In this document: piece after piece, positions 42,542 through 55,482 of the stretch
Layout of the letters: the number at the start of each line of letters is the position of its first letter
How positions within the stretch are numbered: the first letter of the stretch is position 1
DNA from: Hetaerina americana
Taxonomy: Eukaryota > Arthropoda > Insecta > Odonata > Calopterygidae
Direction: 5' to 3'
Assembly (NCBI GenBank): GCA_022747635.1
Contig: JAKTNV010000002.1
Coordinates: 1,081,001-1,145,000 of the forward strand
Length of the DNA stretch: 64,000 bases
Translations under genes and position numbers: made by a program
The notes under the pieces: generated by a model
Database searches by the model: none
What the model was told of the DNA's origin: nothing
The model's input: the letters and a program-made list of their open reading frames with translations, nothing else

Positions 42542-43310
42542 CAGGGTTGGTTCCAAAAGAAATGCTTTTATTTTTTTAAGTATTTTATTGAACAGATGTT
42601 CACAACCACTTAAAATTCTCCAAAGTACTGTCCTTTGGCCTCAACACATTTATTCCAGCGACTCTGCCATGACCGGTATGCGCCCTGGAAGGCATCTTCG
42701 GGGACCTCTTGCAAGGTTTGCAAGGTTTCTCTTGTGTTTTGGTAAGGCACGTTGTCGTGATAGAGTTGCCAGTTAGCAGAGATGTCTTTTCTCATCCTGA
42801 TGACCCTTTTTCAGAGTCTTTTCAGCTCATCCATGCGGTAAGCAGCATTCCCTGTCTGTCCTTGAGGAACAGACTCCTTAATGACAACTACTTAGCTGTC
42901 AAAAAAGACAATGGGCAATTGGTTCACTTTTGATCTGCTCATTCTTGCCTTTTGGACTTGAAAGAAATGGTCGGTGTGTCACTCAGAGCTTTGGCATTTT
43001 GTTTCTGGGTCCTATTGAAAAACCCAGGTTTCATCACCAGTGGTAACGTTGCCCAAATAATCAGGTTCATTTTCAATACGTTGCAAAAGTTCAATTGAAA
43101 TTTCAGCTCTGTTGGCCCACTGTGACACGGTCGGCACACAGAGGTTTACAATAACTGATGTCCTTCCGCTTGCACAGCTTGGAGAGCACTGAGATCAAAT
43201 TCACCGCAAAGCTTTGAGTTGTTTCCACTTACTCCAAGCAGCTTCATCCCAATCCGACCAATAGGAGCGGGGCAGGAAATTCAATTGCATTACTTTTGGA
43301 TCGCATTCTG
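42542..43310 (-). mobile_element. Internally deleted mariner-like element
   Basis: Ends CAGGGTTGGTTCCAAAAGAA (42542) and, inverted, CAGAATGCGATCCAAAAGTA (43310). On the minus strand a block from about 43040 down reads VTTGDETWVFQ followed by a stop and DPETK.QSSE (first catalytic Asp). A block from about 42795 reads ANWQLYHDNVPYQNT (second Asp) and, after a deletion, VPEDAFQGAYRSWQSRWNKC then VEAKGQYFGEF. The DFFLFP third-Asp region is missing. Confidence 0.8.
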
Positions 43311-43319
43311 CATATCAAA

Positions 43320-44200
43320 TAAGAGATATGGAAAGCTACAAAGAAAACTATAGGAATATTAAATATGTGAAGGACAAGGAAACCATATTTTACCGATGAC
43401 ATGATTGGGAAGATTGATAAAGAGATGAAAATGGAAGAATGTAAATGCAGAATTAAGTGGAAAGAAGTACAAAGACATTAATAATAAACTGAGTTGGGAA
43501 ACTTATGGTGTGAAAGAAATATATTGGAAAATGCGAGGATATGGAGAATTTATAGAGGTTGGGTAAAAAGGGTGTACTTCACAGAAAGGTGAAAGCACGA
43601 GACATCAAGAAGTAAGATGGGAAAATCCATATTGTAGAAAGATACCAAACTTATATTTTGACACATGAAAGATTTGAAGAGAGATGGAAAGAATGCATAG
43701 ATGATTGATATGGTAAAGCTATGAAGCCATAAAATTAAGGAATGGAAATTATAGCATAGGGAAAGCCAAGGTTCAGGCTAATGTGATTGTGAGATAGGAA
43801 GGTAATTTAGGGAATTGAGATCAAACAGGGATGTGGGGATGGACAACATCTCCATGAAACTACTTAAGATTTCGAAAACCATGAAATGAGTTTTTATGAG
43901 CTGATTAATAGCACTTTGAGGAAAGAATTTGGCCGGAAAGTTTTGTTAGATCAGTGCTAGTTCCCATTTAAAAAAAAATGAAGGCTACATCATGTGCAGA
44001 TTACAGATCAATAAGTTTGATTTTACACACAGCTTAAGTATTATCTCAGAATCATCAACAAAAGGGTTGAGAGTAGTTCAAATGATTAATTAAGGATGAT
44101 CAGTTGGGGTTTAGGAAGGGGAGGGGCACGTGCAATGCCATTGCAGTAATGGGATCACTCATCGAGAGAAATAGAATATATTATACATTTTTGATCCAAA
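43320..44200 (+). pseudogene. LINE linker and reverse-transcriptase fragment
   Basis: Scattered blocks in order: linker text ending near 43860 (DNISMKLLK-like) and, near 44045-44180, QLGFRKGRGTCNAIAVMGSL then IERNRIYYT. Many stops. Same family as 42380 and 47800. Confidence 0.55.
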
Positions 44201-46579
44201 TGGATTAATTAACTCAGCAAATATACTTCCAAAAATTTATCTTCTTCCAATTTGGTAGGCCTAAGTCAGTGGGAAGATTGTGGGAACACAGAGAGGAGAA
44301 AAATTATGGGCAAAGCAGCTATTACTATGGCATCAAGGGAGTAATGCCCTGAGAGTAAATTATGTTAGAAAATATATATAGGTCTAATGTAATGGATTGT
44401 ATTTAACGGGGAAAAAACTCTTCATTCTTAATAATCTTGGATTCATTCCCTCATGAGGAGTTGATAACGATGAGGAGCAAGAGGAAACAGCCGTAGAAGT
44501 GCAAAGAGCAATGCTTTAGGTTAAGCTACATTATTAAACACCAGATTATTTCATCCATTAAAATTTATTTATTTAAATACCATTATTTCATCCATTTTCA
44601 TGGATTTCTGGAGAAAAGGGTGTGGTTTTTGGAAGAAAAAGTGAGGGTTAATGATTTAATTCTAGAAAAATGATATCTGATTAGGTTCATATATTTATTT
44701 CCCCTTAGAAATACATAGGTAAGTGGTATCTTCTTTCTACATCTTACAGTAACATGGTAGGTTTTAAATATTTAACTCAGCAAAATATATGTACAGCCAA
44801 TATGATCATTTCTTTTTACAACTCATTAAGCACTGTTTATATATGCTTGTGAATAATGGCTTGCAAATAGATTCATCTATTTCAATATGAATTATAACTC
44901 ACACATTTCCACAGTCTGATACCAATTGTTTTTAGTGAAATATGCACTCTGTCATGACTAACTTCACTAGAAAATTTTGAGAACATTGGGAATGAATTAT
45001 GTGTACACTATTTACAATATTGTCGTAGAAATTCAATTTTGGTTTCTTGTCAACTACTGATAGGTATAAATTTTCTTAAGAGCAAAAACCAGAGTGCCTT
45101 TGCATGTGACACATTAGAGTATCTACAAAGTATTACGATGAAATGGCTAATCATGGAAAATGATTATTTATAATCTTTTATGTAACTATGTGAAAAAATA
45201 TTATGCATGAGCTCATTCTCTATCATATTTACCTTAAGGCATTTGATTCATATTATATTCCTATTTTGGCCCCTGCTTTAATATGCTGTACTTACATTTA
45301 AGTTACTGTGCCTTTCAAAAATATGAATAGCATATAATTCTAGATTAAATTATCCAAAATTAATCACAGATTAAAAAACCAAAATAAACCCTAATGCAGT
45401 AAAAAATCTTTGATTTAGAACAGGTACTTACAGAAAAGAAAATGGAAGTAAATTCCATGGACTACAAATGGGCCTGTCATTGAAAAAACAAGTGAAATTT
45501 ATTTAGGCACACCAACATTTCAGGCTTTTACCCAATTTGTATAGAAACATAGATCACTTCACATTAAATATGGGGATTGTCTTCCTTGGCTATAAAACAC
45601 AAAACATAGACAACAAAAAATAAAGCTAAGGGTTAAGTATATGTCGTTTTTTTCAATGTTTTCTTTGGAGAGATCAACTTCATTTGTACCGTTGAAACAC
45701 GGTCAAACTTACATAATTACAATACATTCATATTACATATTCTTGATCGATATAATACCATCAATATCAACACGGTAATTATTGGATAGAAGTTATTCCT
45801 TCTCGTAGATGTTTTGTTTGTAGTATATAGGTAGGAAACCAGTTCATATTGATTACTGGAGAGTTCAACTATTTGAACTCTGAATTAAGTCTACCATTAC
45901 ATACTTGATATGTAATTGTCACTACCATTCATCATAATATTGTGATGAAAATAACAATAAAGAATTTAGTAAAATAATAAAACTTTTCATTCATTTTTCA
46001 ATAATTCCCAGCTAAATTGAGCTTCATTTACTGTACAAAATTTAAACTAGTTTTGAACTTAAAACGATGACATTATGTCTAAAAATGAAATATATATTAT
46101 CCAAAGTAAGAGTAGGTAAGTTCTACGACACAAAAGAGCTTAATTGAATAGATTCAAATCATTTCAGTTCATGGAAGTCCTAAATATTGTCTCTTTATGA
46201 TCTTAGATTTACTTTCAAACACATTTGCTAGGATAATTCATAAATTAATTGTTTCATATTAAAAGTTTATACGTCAAAATTGGTGATTTTAAACATATAC
46301 TATACATATTTATAATTGTGAACTAATGGTAGCTGTTTTTTAGGGCATGGTAATAGGATATGGTTAAGAACATATCAAACGACGCCTCAGCATCCATTTT
46401 TGAAGGACTAGTTCAGCTTCAAAGATAGCCATATCTCCAATTTATAATTGGTTATAATCTATCTCCTTTCCAAACACCAAATATGGTGAGTAGACAACTG
46501 AATTTTTTACTTTAAACTGAGGCCTAAAGCTCATTATAGACTTCAATTTTGAGATGAAAATTTTACTTCCTTAAATTGG
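44201..46579. other. AT-rich DNA downstream of the second gene, nothing coding seen
   Basis: Very AT-rich. It must hold the 3' UTR of the minus-strand gene ending at 46580. I see no ORF, array or element end that I would defend. Confidence 0.4.
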
Positions 46580-46663
46580 TCATTCATCACATATTCTATA
46601 AAAATGCAAATTGTACTCAAGGAATTTAGTTCCCAGATCACTGTCGGGAAGCAAACAGGCATT
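46580..46663 (-). CDS. Unrecognised gene, terminal exon
   Basis: 84 nt, acceptor TTACTTTCAG. It reads [27 protein letters not shown] and TGA. Phase 0 matches the previous donor. The short length makes this the least certain exon. Confidence 0.6.
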   Translation of the reverse strand, partial: NACLLPDSDLGTKFLEYNLHFYRICDE

Positions 46664-49600
46664 CTGAAAGTAATAAAGCACAAGCATTAACAAATAACAG
46701 AATTAATGAGCATACATGTGAGTAACAAAAACATACAAACATGAATAAATGATATTGGGATTACTTCAAATTAAATGTCCATCACTGTACTAACTAATCT
46801 ACTAATTACTGATTCACTAACTAATATTACTAATACTACTAACTAATTCACTAATCAGAATACAAACATAATCCAAGTGGTGATTCTCAGCTTAAAACTA
46901 ATGGATATTGAAACACCAGTGTAGTAGTACACTTGTAGCACATTAGGTTGCGGAAGCATCCCAGAAGCATACAATTTGCCGTGGATAATTAATGGCTCCT
47001 TAAGAATATGACACCTGAATACGCGCAAAGCTGCAGGAAGGAGGATAGATTTACAACATGGACTACTTTGAATGATTACTCTTCTTTCATATGTGCATAG
47101 TATACAGTTAAAACTTCCCCTAATTGAATTTTTTACAACCTGAAAGAAACTGAATTCCCTTGAAATAGTTTAGATTTAATTTGTCACATTTGTTCCATAC
47201 CTCAAAAATGAAAGGCCAAAATTTGAAATAGCTCTAAAAAACATCTCTCCACAATTATTGAAACCCACCTCAAACTCAAATGACTCTCCTCAAAGTTTCA
47301 CCATTTCAACAAACATGAGATGCACATGCTTTTAAGAAGGGCATTTTTAGGAATGGCCTCACAAAATGACTGAGGCTCAGGATGAAAAAATGTGATTTGC
47401 CTTTCTCCTGTGAAACTCTTAAAATGCTCATCTGTCCATCACTTGGCATCAATCCAAGCATCAAAGATGGATGCCTGAGATGAAGAAAGGATGACAAGAA
47501 AAAAAATATTTTTTCCTTCCGGAAATATTCTTTAGAAGATTGTCATTTAGTGTCATTATCATTTTGGTGATTGCCTTTCTTGAATACCTCCGCTAGTCTA
47601 ACCCATTCTAACTTTTTTCCGACTACCAAGTCTTTTATGTTGACCCATTTTAATTGCAATCCCATGGACTACAACCCTTATGTTGTGGATGGCCCCATAG
47701 ACTATATTCCTGCTGACCTACTTATAGATTTAAGAAGGGAAGAAGAGTTTTTTTGGAATATTTTGTAGCCTATATGAGGGAGGAATTTGCCTAGAAGACT
47801 GTCAAATGAGCATTAGTTCCTATTCCACTAAAGTTAACAGCTACTTTATATGAGGATTACAGAACAATTACTTTGAATTTACGCACAGCTTAAGTGGTTC
47901 TCTGGATTATCAACAAAAAGGGGGAGAGCAGGGCAAATGATTACTTTGGAGACAATCAGTTAGGGTTTTGGAAGGGAAGAGGCACGCACAATGTCATTGC
48001 AGTAATGAGAATACTAACCAAGAGGAATATAGTATACAATCAGGATGTTTTTCCTGTTTTGTAGATTTAAAAAAGGCTTATGACAGTGTGAATTGGATCA
48101 AAATGGTCAAAAGTAGAAGGGCCAAAAGGAGAATAATTGCATTAGGCAAGTACTTCCACAGGGAGGGAACTGATGACAGGGACATTGAGCAAGGATGCTA
48201 AGAAAAGGCTCATTAAAACTTTGATATGGAGCGTAGCTATGTACGGCGCGGAAACGTGGTCATTGAAGCAGCAGGATAGACGTATTCCAAGATTATTCGG
48301 GTCTCCCACCGGGTCCACGTTCGTAGGGTTGCCGACGTTTCGATGGCCGAGTCATCCATCGTCTTCAGGGCATGTCGGTACTCAGGTATTTGGCCGCCTT
48401 ATATAGTTTGGTCGGGGGTTCAGGTCACGTCTGATTGGTCAAAGTGAATGATTAAATGTAATGAAATCTCTTCTCCCTCCTCCAAAATTGTACGCTCAAT
48501 GTTTGTGCTAAGGTTCCCCTTCACTTCTCCCCCCCACTTTTCCAACGGTTGATTTCTCGATCGTGCAGCTCCCCTTCACAACATACCCAATCTTCTGAAA
48601 ACCCTCAACTGTCAGTTCAGCCTATTGGCTCCAGTCTGTCTCACCACCCCCCACATTACACAGCATATATTCTTTGGATGCCTTTAACCCCCTCTCACTT
48701 CAAATTGTGTTACCATAACAATTCCCTTCAGTACACTGAAGAGGGCTACTTTGTGGCTGAAATATGCGTATTTGTATTTACCTTTCCCATCCCTTTCCTT
48801 ATTTACCCCATCCTTTGACTTGTGGTGTTAGCCAACTAATCTCATTTGTACTTTGTTTTGAAAGTTAAACTTTTTACAGCCATTGGAGTTTTTTTCATTT
48901 ATTCAATACTACTTGGTTATTTATGACTTAATTTAGCTTAAAAAACAATATTTCCAACTGTACTTACAGTAAGTAGTTTGCGCAGGGGTATCCTAAACTG
49001 GAATGACTTGGCAAGATATGGACCAACATTCAAGATGAATGCATGAGATCCATTAGAAGAATGCAGAGTAGGAAGAGAAGAGTCCGAGGAAGTATCTAAG
49101 AAAGCTAGAGGACAGTCCTTTGAATCAACTCTCAAGTTACATTCCACTGGCTGCACTCGTAAATCCGCTGGCAAACTAAAAATAAGGGTTGACCTTGGTT
49201 ATCACAACATCTATTCATATAAAAATTGTGCGTGTTTGTGAAGGTCTGGCGTATGAACTAAGCACTAGCATAGGAAGAGTACTACCTACTTCCGTAATGT
49301 ACTTCCTTCTGCTTCACTCTGTGAAGCAGAAGGAAGTACATTATCAGCATGCAGCTTCCAAATGTAATTATGCAGGCCTACAGGTTATGCAGGTTTTAAG
49401 TTTGATTGGAGAGTTGGCGGATGATAGTGAGGCAATTATAGAAATTTTGTGAAACCTATTGAATGAAACACTATGGAGGAACGATGTTTTGGGACTGGGA
49501 GACCAAACAATAATGGGGATGCTCCACCATTGCTAAAAGTATACCCCACTAAACCTCTAAATTTATCTTTTCTCTCCTTGGGTTTTCCATATATTCCACT

Positions 49601-52600
49601 GGGCAATTTAAGTGAACATAGAAAATATCTGACCTTTGAATGAAGCCATACTAGGTATCAGAATAGGAGGGTGCTTAATATTGGTGTTTCAGGAAATAAA
49701 TTCAGTTTGGCAATGCAACATGTCTTCACTTGGTTGTGACAAGGGTAACAAAGAGTGTTGACAGGGCAGGTAGGGAAATGTCCGAGGGATCCTCCTTAGC
49801 AGCAGGTGATTGGGTGGATTGAAGAGGATAGGGAAGAAGGAAACAAGTGTGGCCTGTTGAGTAGGGGGATGGAACTCTCTCAAAACTCTCCTCTAAATCA
49901 CCACTAGAACCTTTTATGCAAAGACCCAAGGAAAGAGTACTCTAATCTTCTCTTTCCCTCCAAACACTCACTGTCCTTTAGTTTCATCTTCCTGGGTCAC
50001 GTCACAGGAGACCTTCCTTCCTTAAGACTCATCTTTCTCTAATTTAATCGGAACACACAATGCCCATCGGCACTTTCTCCACACATGTAGCCAGTTTTGG
50101 ATTATACTTTAATAATTTTGATACCAGAAGTATTTTTTCAGGCAGGAAAAATGAATGAAATATACATCGCCAATTTCCAACCATGTAAATTTCAGTGGTA
50201 TTTAAATAATTCAGAGCTGTCATAATTTCCAGATTCCATGAAATAAATGTCATTTACACTCAAGCTAAGACAAAGAAACAATGAAAGTGGTATAGATTTA
50301 TTGCTTTGATAGAGCATGCAACCAAAGTTACCTAAGATTAGCCAAATTGCATGGAATCTTGAAATGATGACCACCTTACTTAGGACCACTTTCTTACAAT
50401 CATGCACAAACCTTTGTGGGAACTCATTTCTTACCGATTTAGCTTTTAATTGCAAAAGGTGAATTAGGCCAATACCAAGAGCCAAACAGGCTAATGATTA
50501 AGTTAATTTCTTTTTACAATAGCCTCTGTAGGACCTTATACCAACAATGTGTCAACTTACAGGATTTGAAGGCTGAGGGTTGTATCTGGCATAAATCGAC
50601 TCAAAGGCATTCCATAGGTCAAATTGTAGCCCTCTCTTAAAATACATTTCCTATACTCATCCACATTTGGCTGGCAGTACTCCGTGGTGATTGTTTGGTT
50701 GAAGTTTTGTCCAGAAAGCATGAATTTCACTCTGTTGTTCACTGTACAACAAAAATATTTGTTAAAAATGAAATTATTAAAAGATATTATTTTATTAATT
50801 TCTATTTGACAACATTAACTATAAATGTATTCCTTACCATAGAGAGATCCATCATGGCTGTGATAACTTCCTCTGGCACTCTCCCTACCTGTCCCACTTT
50901 GGTCGTTTCTTTGGACCAAGTCAACCTTGTTTATTTCTCTCTTGCGCTTTCTTAAATTAAACCCACCTATTTTTTCCTCCTCTCTGTTCTCCCAAAGTGG
51001 TGACTGTCATTAAAGAAGTGAATAAAATAGCAATTAATAAGTTAAAATTAAAGCATCTGGGTTTTTCAAAATAGTTACTAATATCACCAGTGCATAATCT
51101 AGAAACTCCACTGGTTCACACTCCTTTTGTTAGAAAAATTACTAAGGGATTTTAAATGCAATTTAAAACATAAGTTTTATGATTTTATGATGCATATCCA
51201 TAGGAGTTCCTGAGGCATCTTCTAATAAGTCCTTTCCAGGATTGTGCAAGAACTAAAGTGTGATGAAAGTAAAAGAACTCAAAGGTTATTCTAAAGGGCT
51301 TTGTCAGAAATAAACCAGAAGTCATTAAACTCATCAAAAGAAAATGTTCCTATACACACCCCTTAAACTAAGATAAAAATAATGTAATAGCAAAGATTTA
51401 TATCCAAAATTGAAGTGAAGATAAATGACACAAAGTACTATCTTCACAAGGCAATGTTATTATCATGATTATCTAGGGCAACCTGCCAAAAATCCCTCCC
51501 TAAAAATGACCTTTTTGCAATTTTTTGCCATTAACATTAATTTAAAATACATATTGAAATAATTTGTCTATATCTCTAGGAAAAAATTGCTGACTGTCAA
51601 TGAAATTACCTAACACTTCCATAAAGTCTTCCAGTAATGGTGATTTCCCTGACTTTTCTGTTTCCACCCTGCCACTAGTATGTATGGATAGTAATTATTT
51701 TTTCAGACTTTTACTCTTTTTCTTTCCAGTGCTCACATTTTGGTAGAGTGCATTTTTTGATAGAGATACTCACTTTAGCAGTTTATAGCTAACATTTAAA
51801 GAAACATATTCTTCTTTGTTGTAATCAGACTGTTTTTTTATTCATATTGATACTTCTTGACCAAAAAAATGCTTTTTGCTTGTAATCTAAGAGTCTTATC
51901 ATGGAAACAAGAAAGACGTTGGAGAGGCACTTTTTTGCTACATTTATACAGGCAGTTTCCACTGCTACCACTGGGACTAAACAGATTAAATTTAGTACTT
52001 GGTAACTTGCATGTGGCAACATGAATTTTGCTTGGTTTCTTGAGTTATTGCGCTTTACTCATATCCTCTCCTTCATAGATACTTTCAATGCCCTTTTGAA
52101 TAGGTATGGCAAAAGGAGATAACACAGGACTTTTTTCAAATTTCTTCTCGGCAGACACTCACTGGAAGACGTGCACCTTAAGGTGTAGGATACAGAGGGT
52201 CGTGGAAGTTTGCAGACATTTTAGGTAATCCTCCAACGGTGATGCATGTTTAACTTTCCAGCTATAACATAGGTTGACAAAAAGCAGAACTTAAAGTTTT
52301 ATAATAATATTTAGACCTCTTCATGTTCGGCCATTGCTTGCATTTAAGTGACATATTTCAAAGGGTACCCGAGTAATTAGCTAAATGTCAGTGTATATGA
52401 AAGTATCTAGAAAGTATGGAGAGAAACAGAGTATTTGAAATGTACTGAACCCACACATCTACTAGAATCATGAGATTTCTTTCTTTACAATTTGCTTGCA
52501 AAGTAAGCATAGCTTCCTCATACATATTCCATTGCCTTCAAATCAGAAAACATAGATGTGGGTAATTTTGGGTACCTTTTTAAGGTATTTTTTCAGTTGT

Positions 52601-55387
52601 AGGTACTTTCCTTGTTTGGCAATTTTCACCTGGGTATCTCCAAAGCACACCTCAAGTCATTGAAAATCATGTTGTGTTTCTTCCACTTCCACCATTCTTT
52701 CTTACTTTAAGTCTTACTTTCTTTCACAATTTTAATTCTCCTGAATGCACCTTTCCCATAGGTGGGCACTTTCAGTTCATTCAATAAACATTCCACTTTC
52801 GATTGATTTGATGCTCGAACATTCCTTCCATCAATTTCTTTCCAGATCTACTTTACTTTTTAAGCTGAAAATTTTCAATTGTTGATATCTTCAAAATTTT
52901 CACCCAATGGGCACTTTACCAGAAGCATGTGCCTTATTAATTTGACCTCTCCTTCATCCAATACAATTTAATCAGGACCTTCCAATGACTGCGGAGTCCC
53001 ATCAATTTCAAAATAATACTCAATTTGTATGAACTAGTAGAATTTAGTCAAGAGTACAATTCCTTATTCATTTACAGTTACTGGAATCTAAGCATTTCAT
53101 ACAGGTATCCTATGGCAGGTATGGTACCAGATGACGGTAAATGTGTGCTTCCGTGGAACAGGGGTGAGCTTGGACCTTTAGCCGTGAAAGTTGCACTAGG
53201 AGATAAAGACTGTATGCATACGCTAATGCTTCAAACCAAAGACTTCAATTTGAACCTTATGTGGAAGGTTTTTTTAAGATGCCTTTGGTGCCTATTCCAG
53301 TTCCCATTCATAAATCACAAGGAAAACACTGAGGGTACTGTAGATAAACTCCATAGGACAAAATGATTAACTGCAGTCCTATTAGCACCTCTTGATAAGA
53401 TCATGACTGATCCTAAGTTTCTCCTCAATTTTCCCCCACTCATCAATCCATATACTCATCAAATTACCATTCTAATTAAAACATTTCAAGAGGCAGTCCA
53501 CCTGTGCCTTTCACAATAAATAACAAACTAATACCTTAAATATATACTGAAGAAATTTCTCTAGGTCACCCAAAACACAATGGGTAAAGGATGGATCCCT
53601 TTAGTAAAATCAATTTTACATCAGAATTGCTTCATACCATTAGAGGCTTTATTACAACAGTATTTGTGCTCTTCAATCGTTTATTTTAAGCTAAAAATTG
53701 AGTGAGATTTCCAGTATGTTCCAACACACTGAAACCATGTGGTTGCTCGGCAAAAAATTAGAGCTTCATATTAATTTGTGCTTAAAGTCAGTAATTAATG
53801 CAATGCAATCTTGAAATATAATCAAAACAAGAAGATAAAGAATTTTTGTAAAAATCAACAGGATATTTCACTTTATAACTTTAAGAAAAAACTTGTGAAT
53901 CCACTTAACAGTATTTTTCAAATTTTATTTAGTTGGAATTACAGCTACAATTATTTTTTGATGAGATATGTACCTGTATGAATTTCATAATGACGAGCAG
54001 ACAGTTACCTGTGAATATGCAGTTTGCTTCTGAACTCCACCAAAAATTGTTTGAGAGACATGCACTTTGAAGTTGATGGTAGATGTCTTAGTGGTGGAAT
54101 GGTGAATGCGGTAGTAGTATTATATCTTAGTATAGTAAGGTAAATGAATATATGGTGGACTACTCACTTGATTCAACAAGGATTGGTCATTATGTGCCTT
54201 TGGTTCATCCATTACAATCACAGTATCATCTGCATTCATCTTGCCTTCCATCTCATCCAATTCACCAATAGGTGGGGTTTTGTCAGGGTCCATTTGCGAA
54301 CCCAGCTGATTGTATGCTAGACCAAAAGGTGTGAAAACATGTATTATTATTATTATATAGGTAATCTACCTGTTAAGGTAGGTTTGGGATAGACCCAATA
54401 AACAAATATTTCTCTTGTATCTCCAAACAAAAGACAACCCAAAATCCTACTCTACAAGAAACCCCTCTTCATCTCTTTCAAATTGAACGGCAAAGGGTTG
54501 ACAAAATCGATTAGTTTTTATACATTTTTGTTTCTAGAGGTTCAGAGGATTAAATTGACCTTGTGACCTAGGCAAATGGCTATGTATTCCATGTAGGTAA
54601 TTTAAGTTGCTTGGAAAAAGAATGTTCATCTAGTGGAATTGAGTGCAGGCACTTTAGAAGCAAATGAAAAGTGGAGTCTTCGTATTTGAAATGGCGAAAG
54701 GAATTTCATTGGAACTCTTTTGATTAAAATGTCTGAGAAATTAACAGCAAATGTTGGATCCAGTTTCCATAGTGAAAGGCATGGATGGGGAAAATAGTGC
54801 TGAGGCTGGAGAGGAAGTCATGTATGTTGGCCGAGGAAGTATCAAAGATATTGACAAGGTGATCAATATGATAAATTGTAATGGATATAGATGTTGCTTT
54901 CAAAACTTTTAAAGATATATTTGGCTAGGAAGGGAGAAAGACAGTTATCACTAATTCCATTCAAAAAACCTAGGATTAACCATGCAGCTTGGTTTATAAG
55001 CTACTCTCTCACCTAATCCAGAATGGGGAAGATGGGGGAGAACTTCAGAGGGAAGGGGTGGCAATGAACATTGACTCTGCACATTTGTTTAGCTCACTGA
55101 AAACTACCAAATGCATGTGGCTTTATTGCACTGCACTGCCTCATCAACTTTTGGTTTAAAAAGTTGTTTCTTTTCAAACCAACTTCATAATTTGATATTT
55201 GAAATAAAATGGATATAGTAAAAAATTGACAGTTATCAATGCATCATCAGATTCACTTTAAACTACTTTCAGACTACCCTTGGTCCTGTGGAATGAGTTA
55301 TCATCATGAAGTAGAGGGTCATTCATTGCATTTCAATACGGACTGTTCCAATACTAATATATGCATAAATGTGTATGTATGTGTATG

Positions 55388-55482
<95 letters not shown>

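Noticed and set aside
48938..49174. Reading the frame past the ACT|GTAAGT donor as coding
   Set aside because: The donor is strong and the terminal exon at 46663-46580 continues in phase; the extra residues are intron.
53090..53250. Minus-strand reading [20 protein letters not shown] as an extra exon of the second gene
   Set aside because: It is open and has splice-like ends, but its phase does not fit the neighbouring exons, which already join correctly without it.
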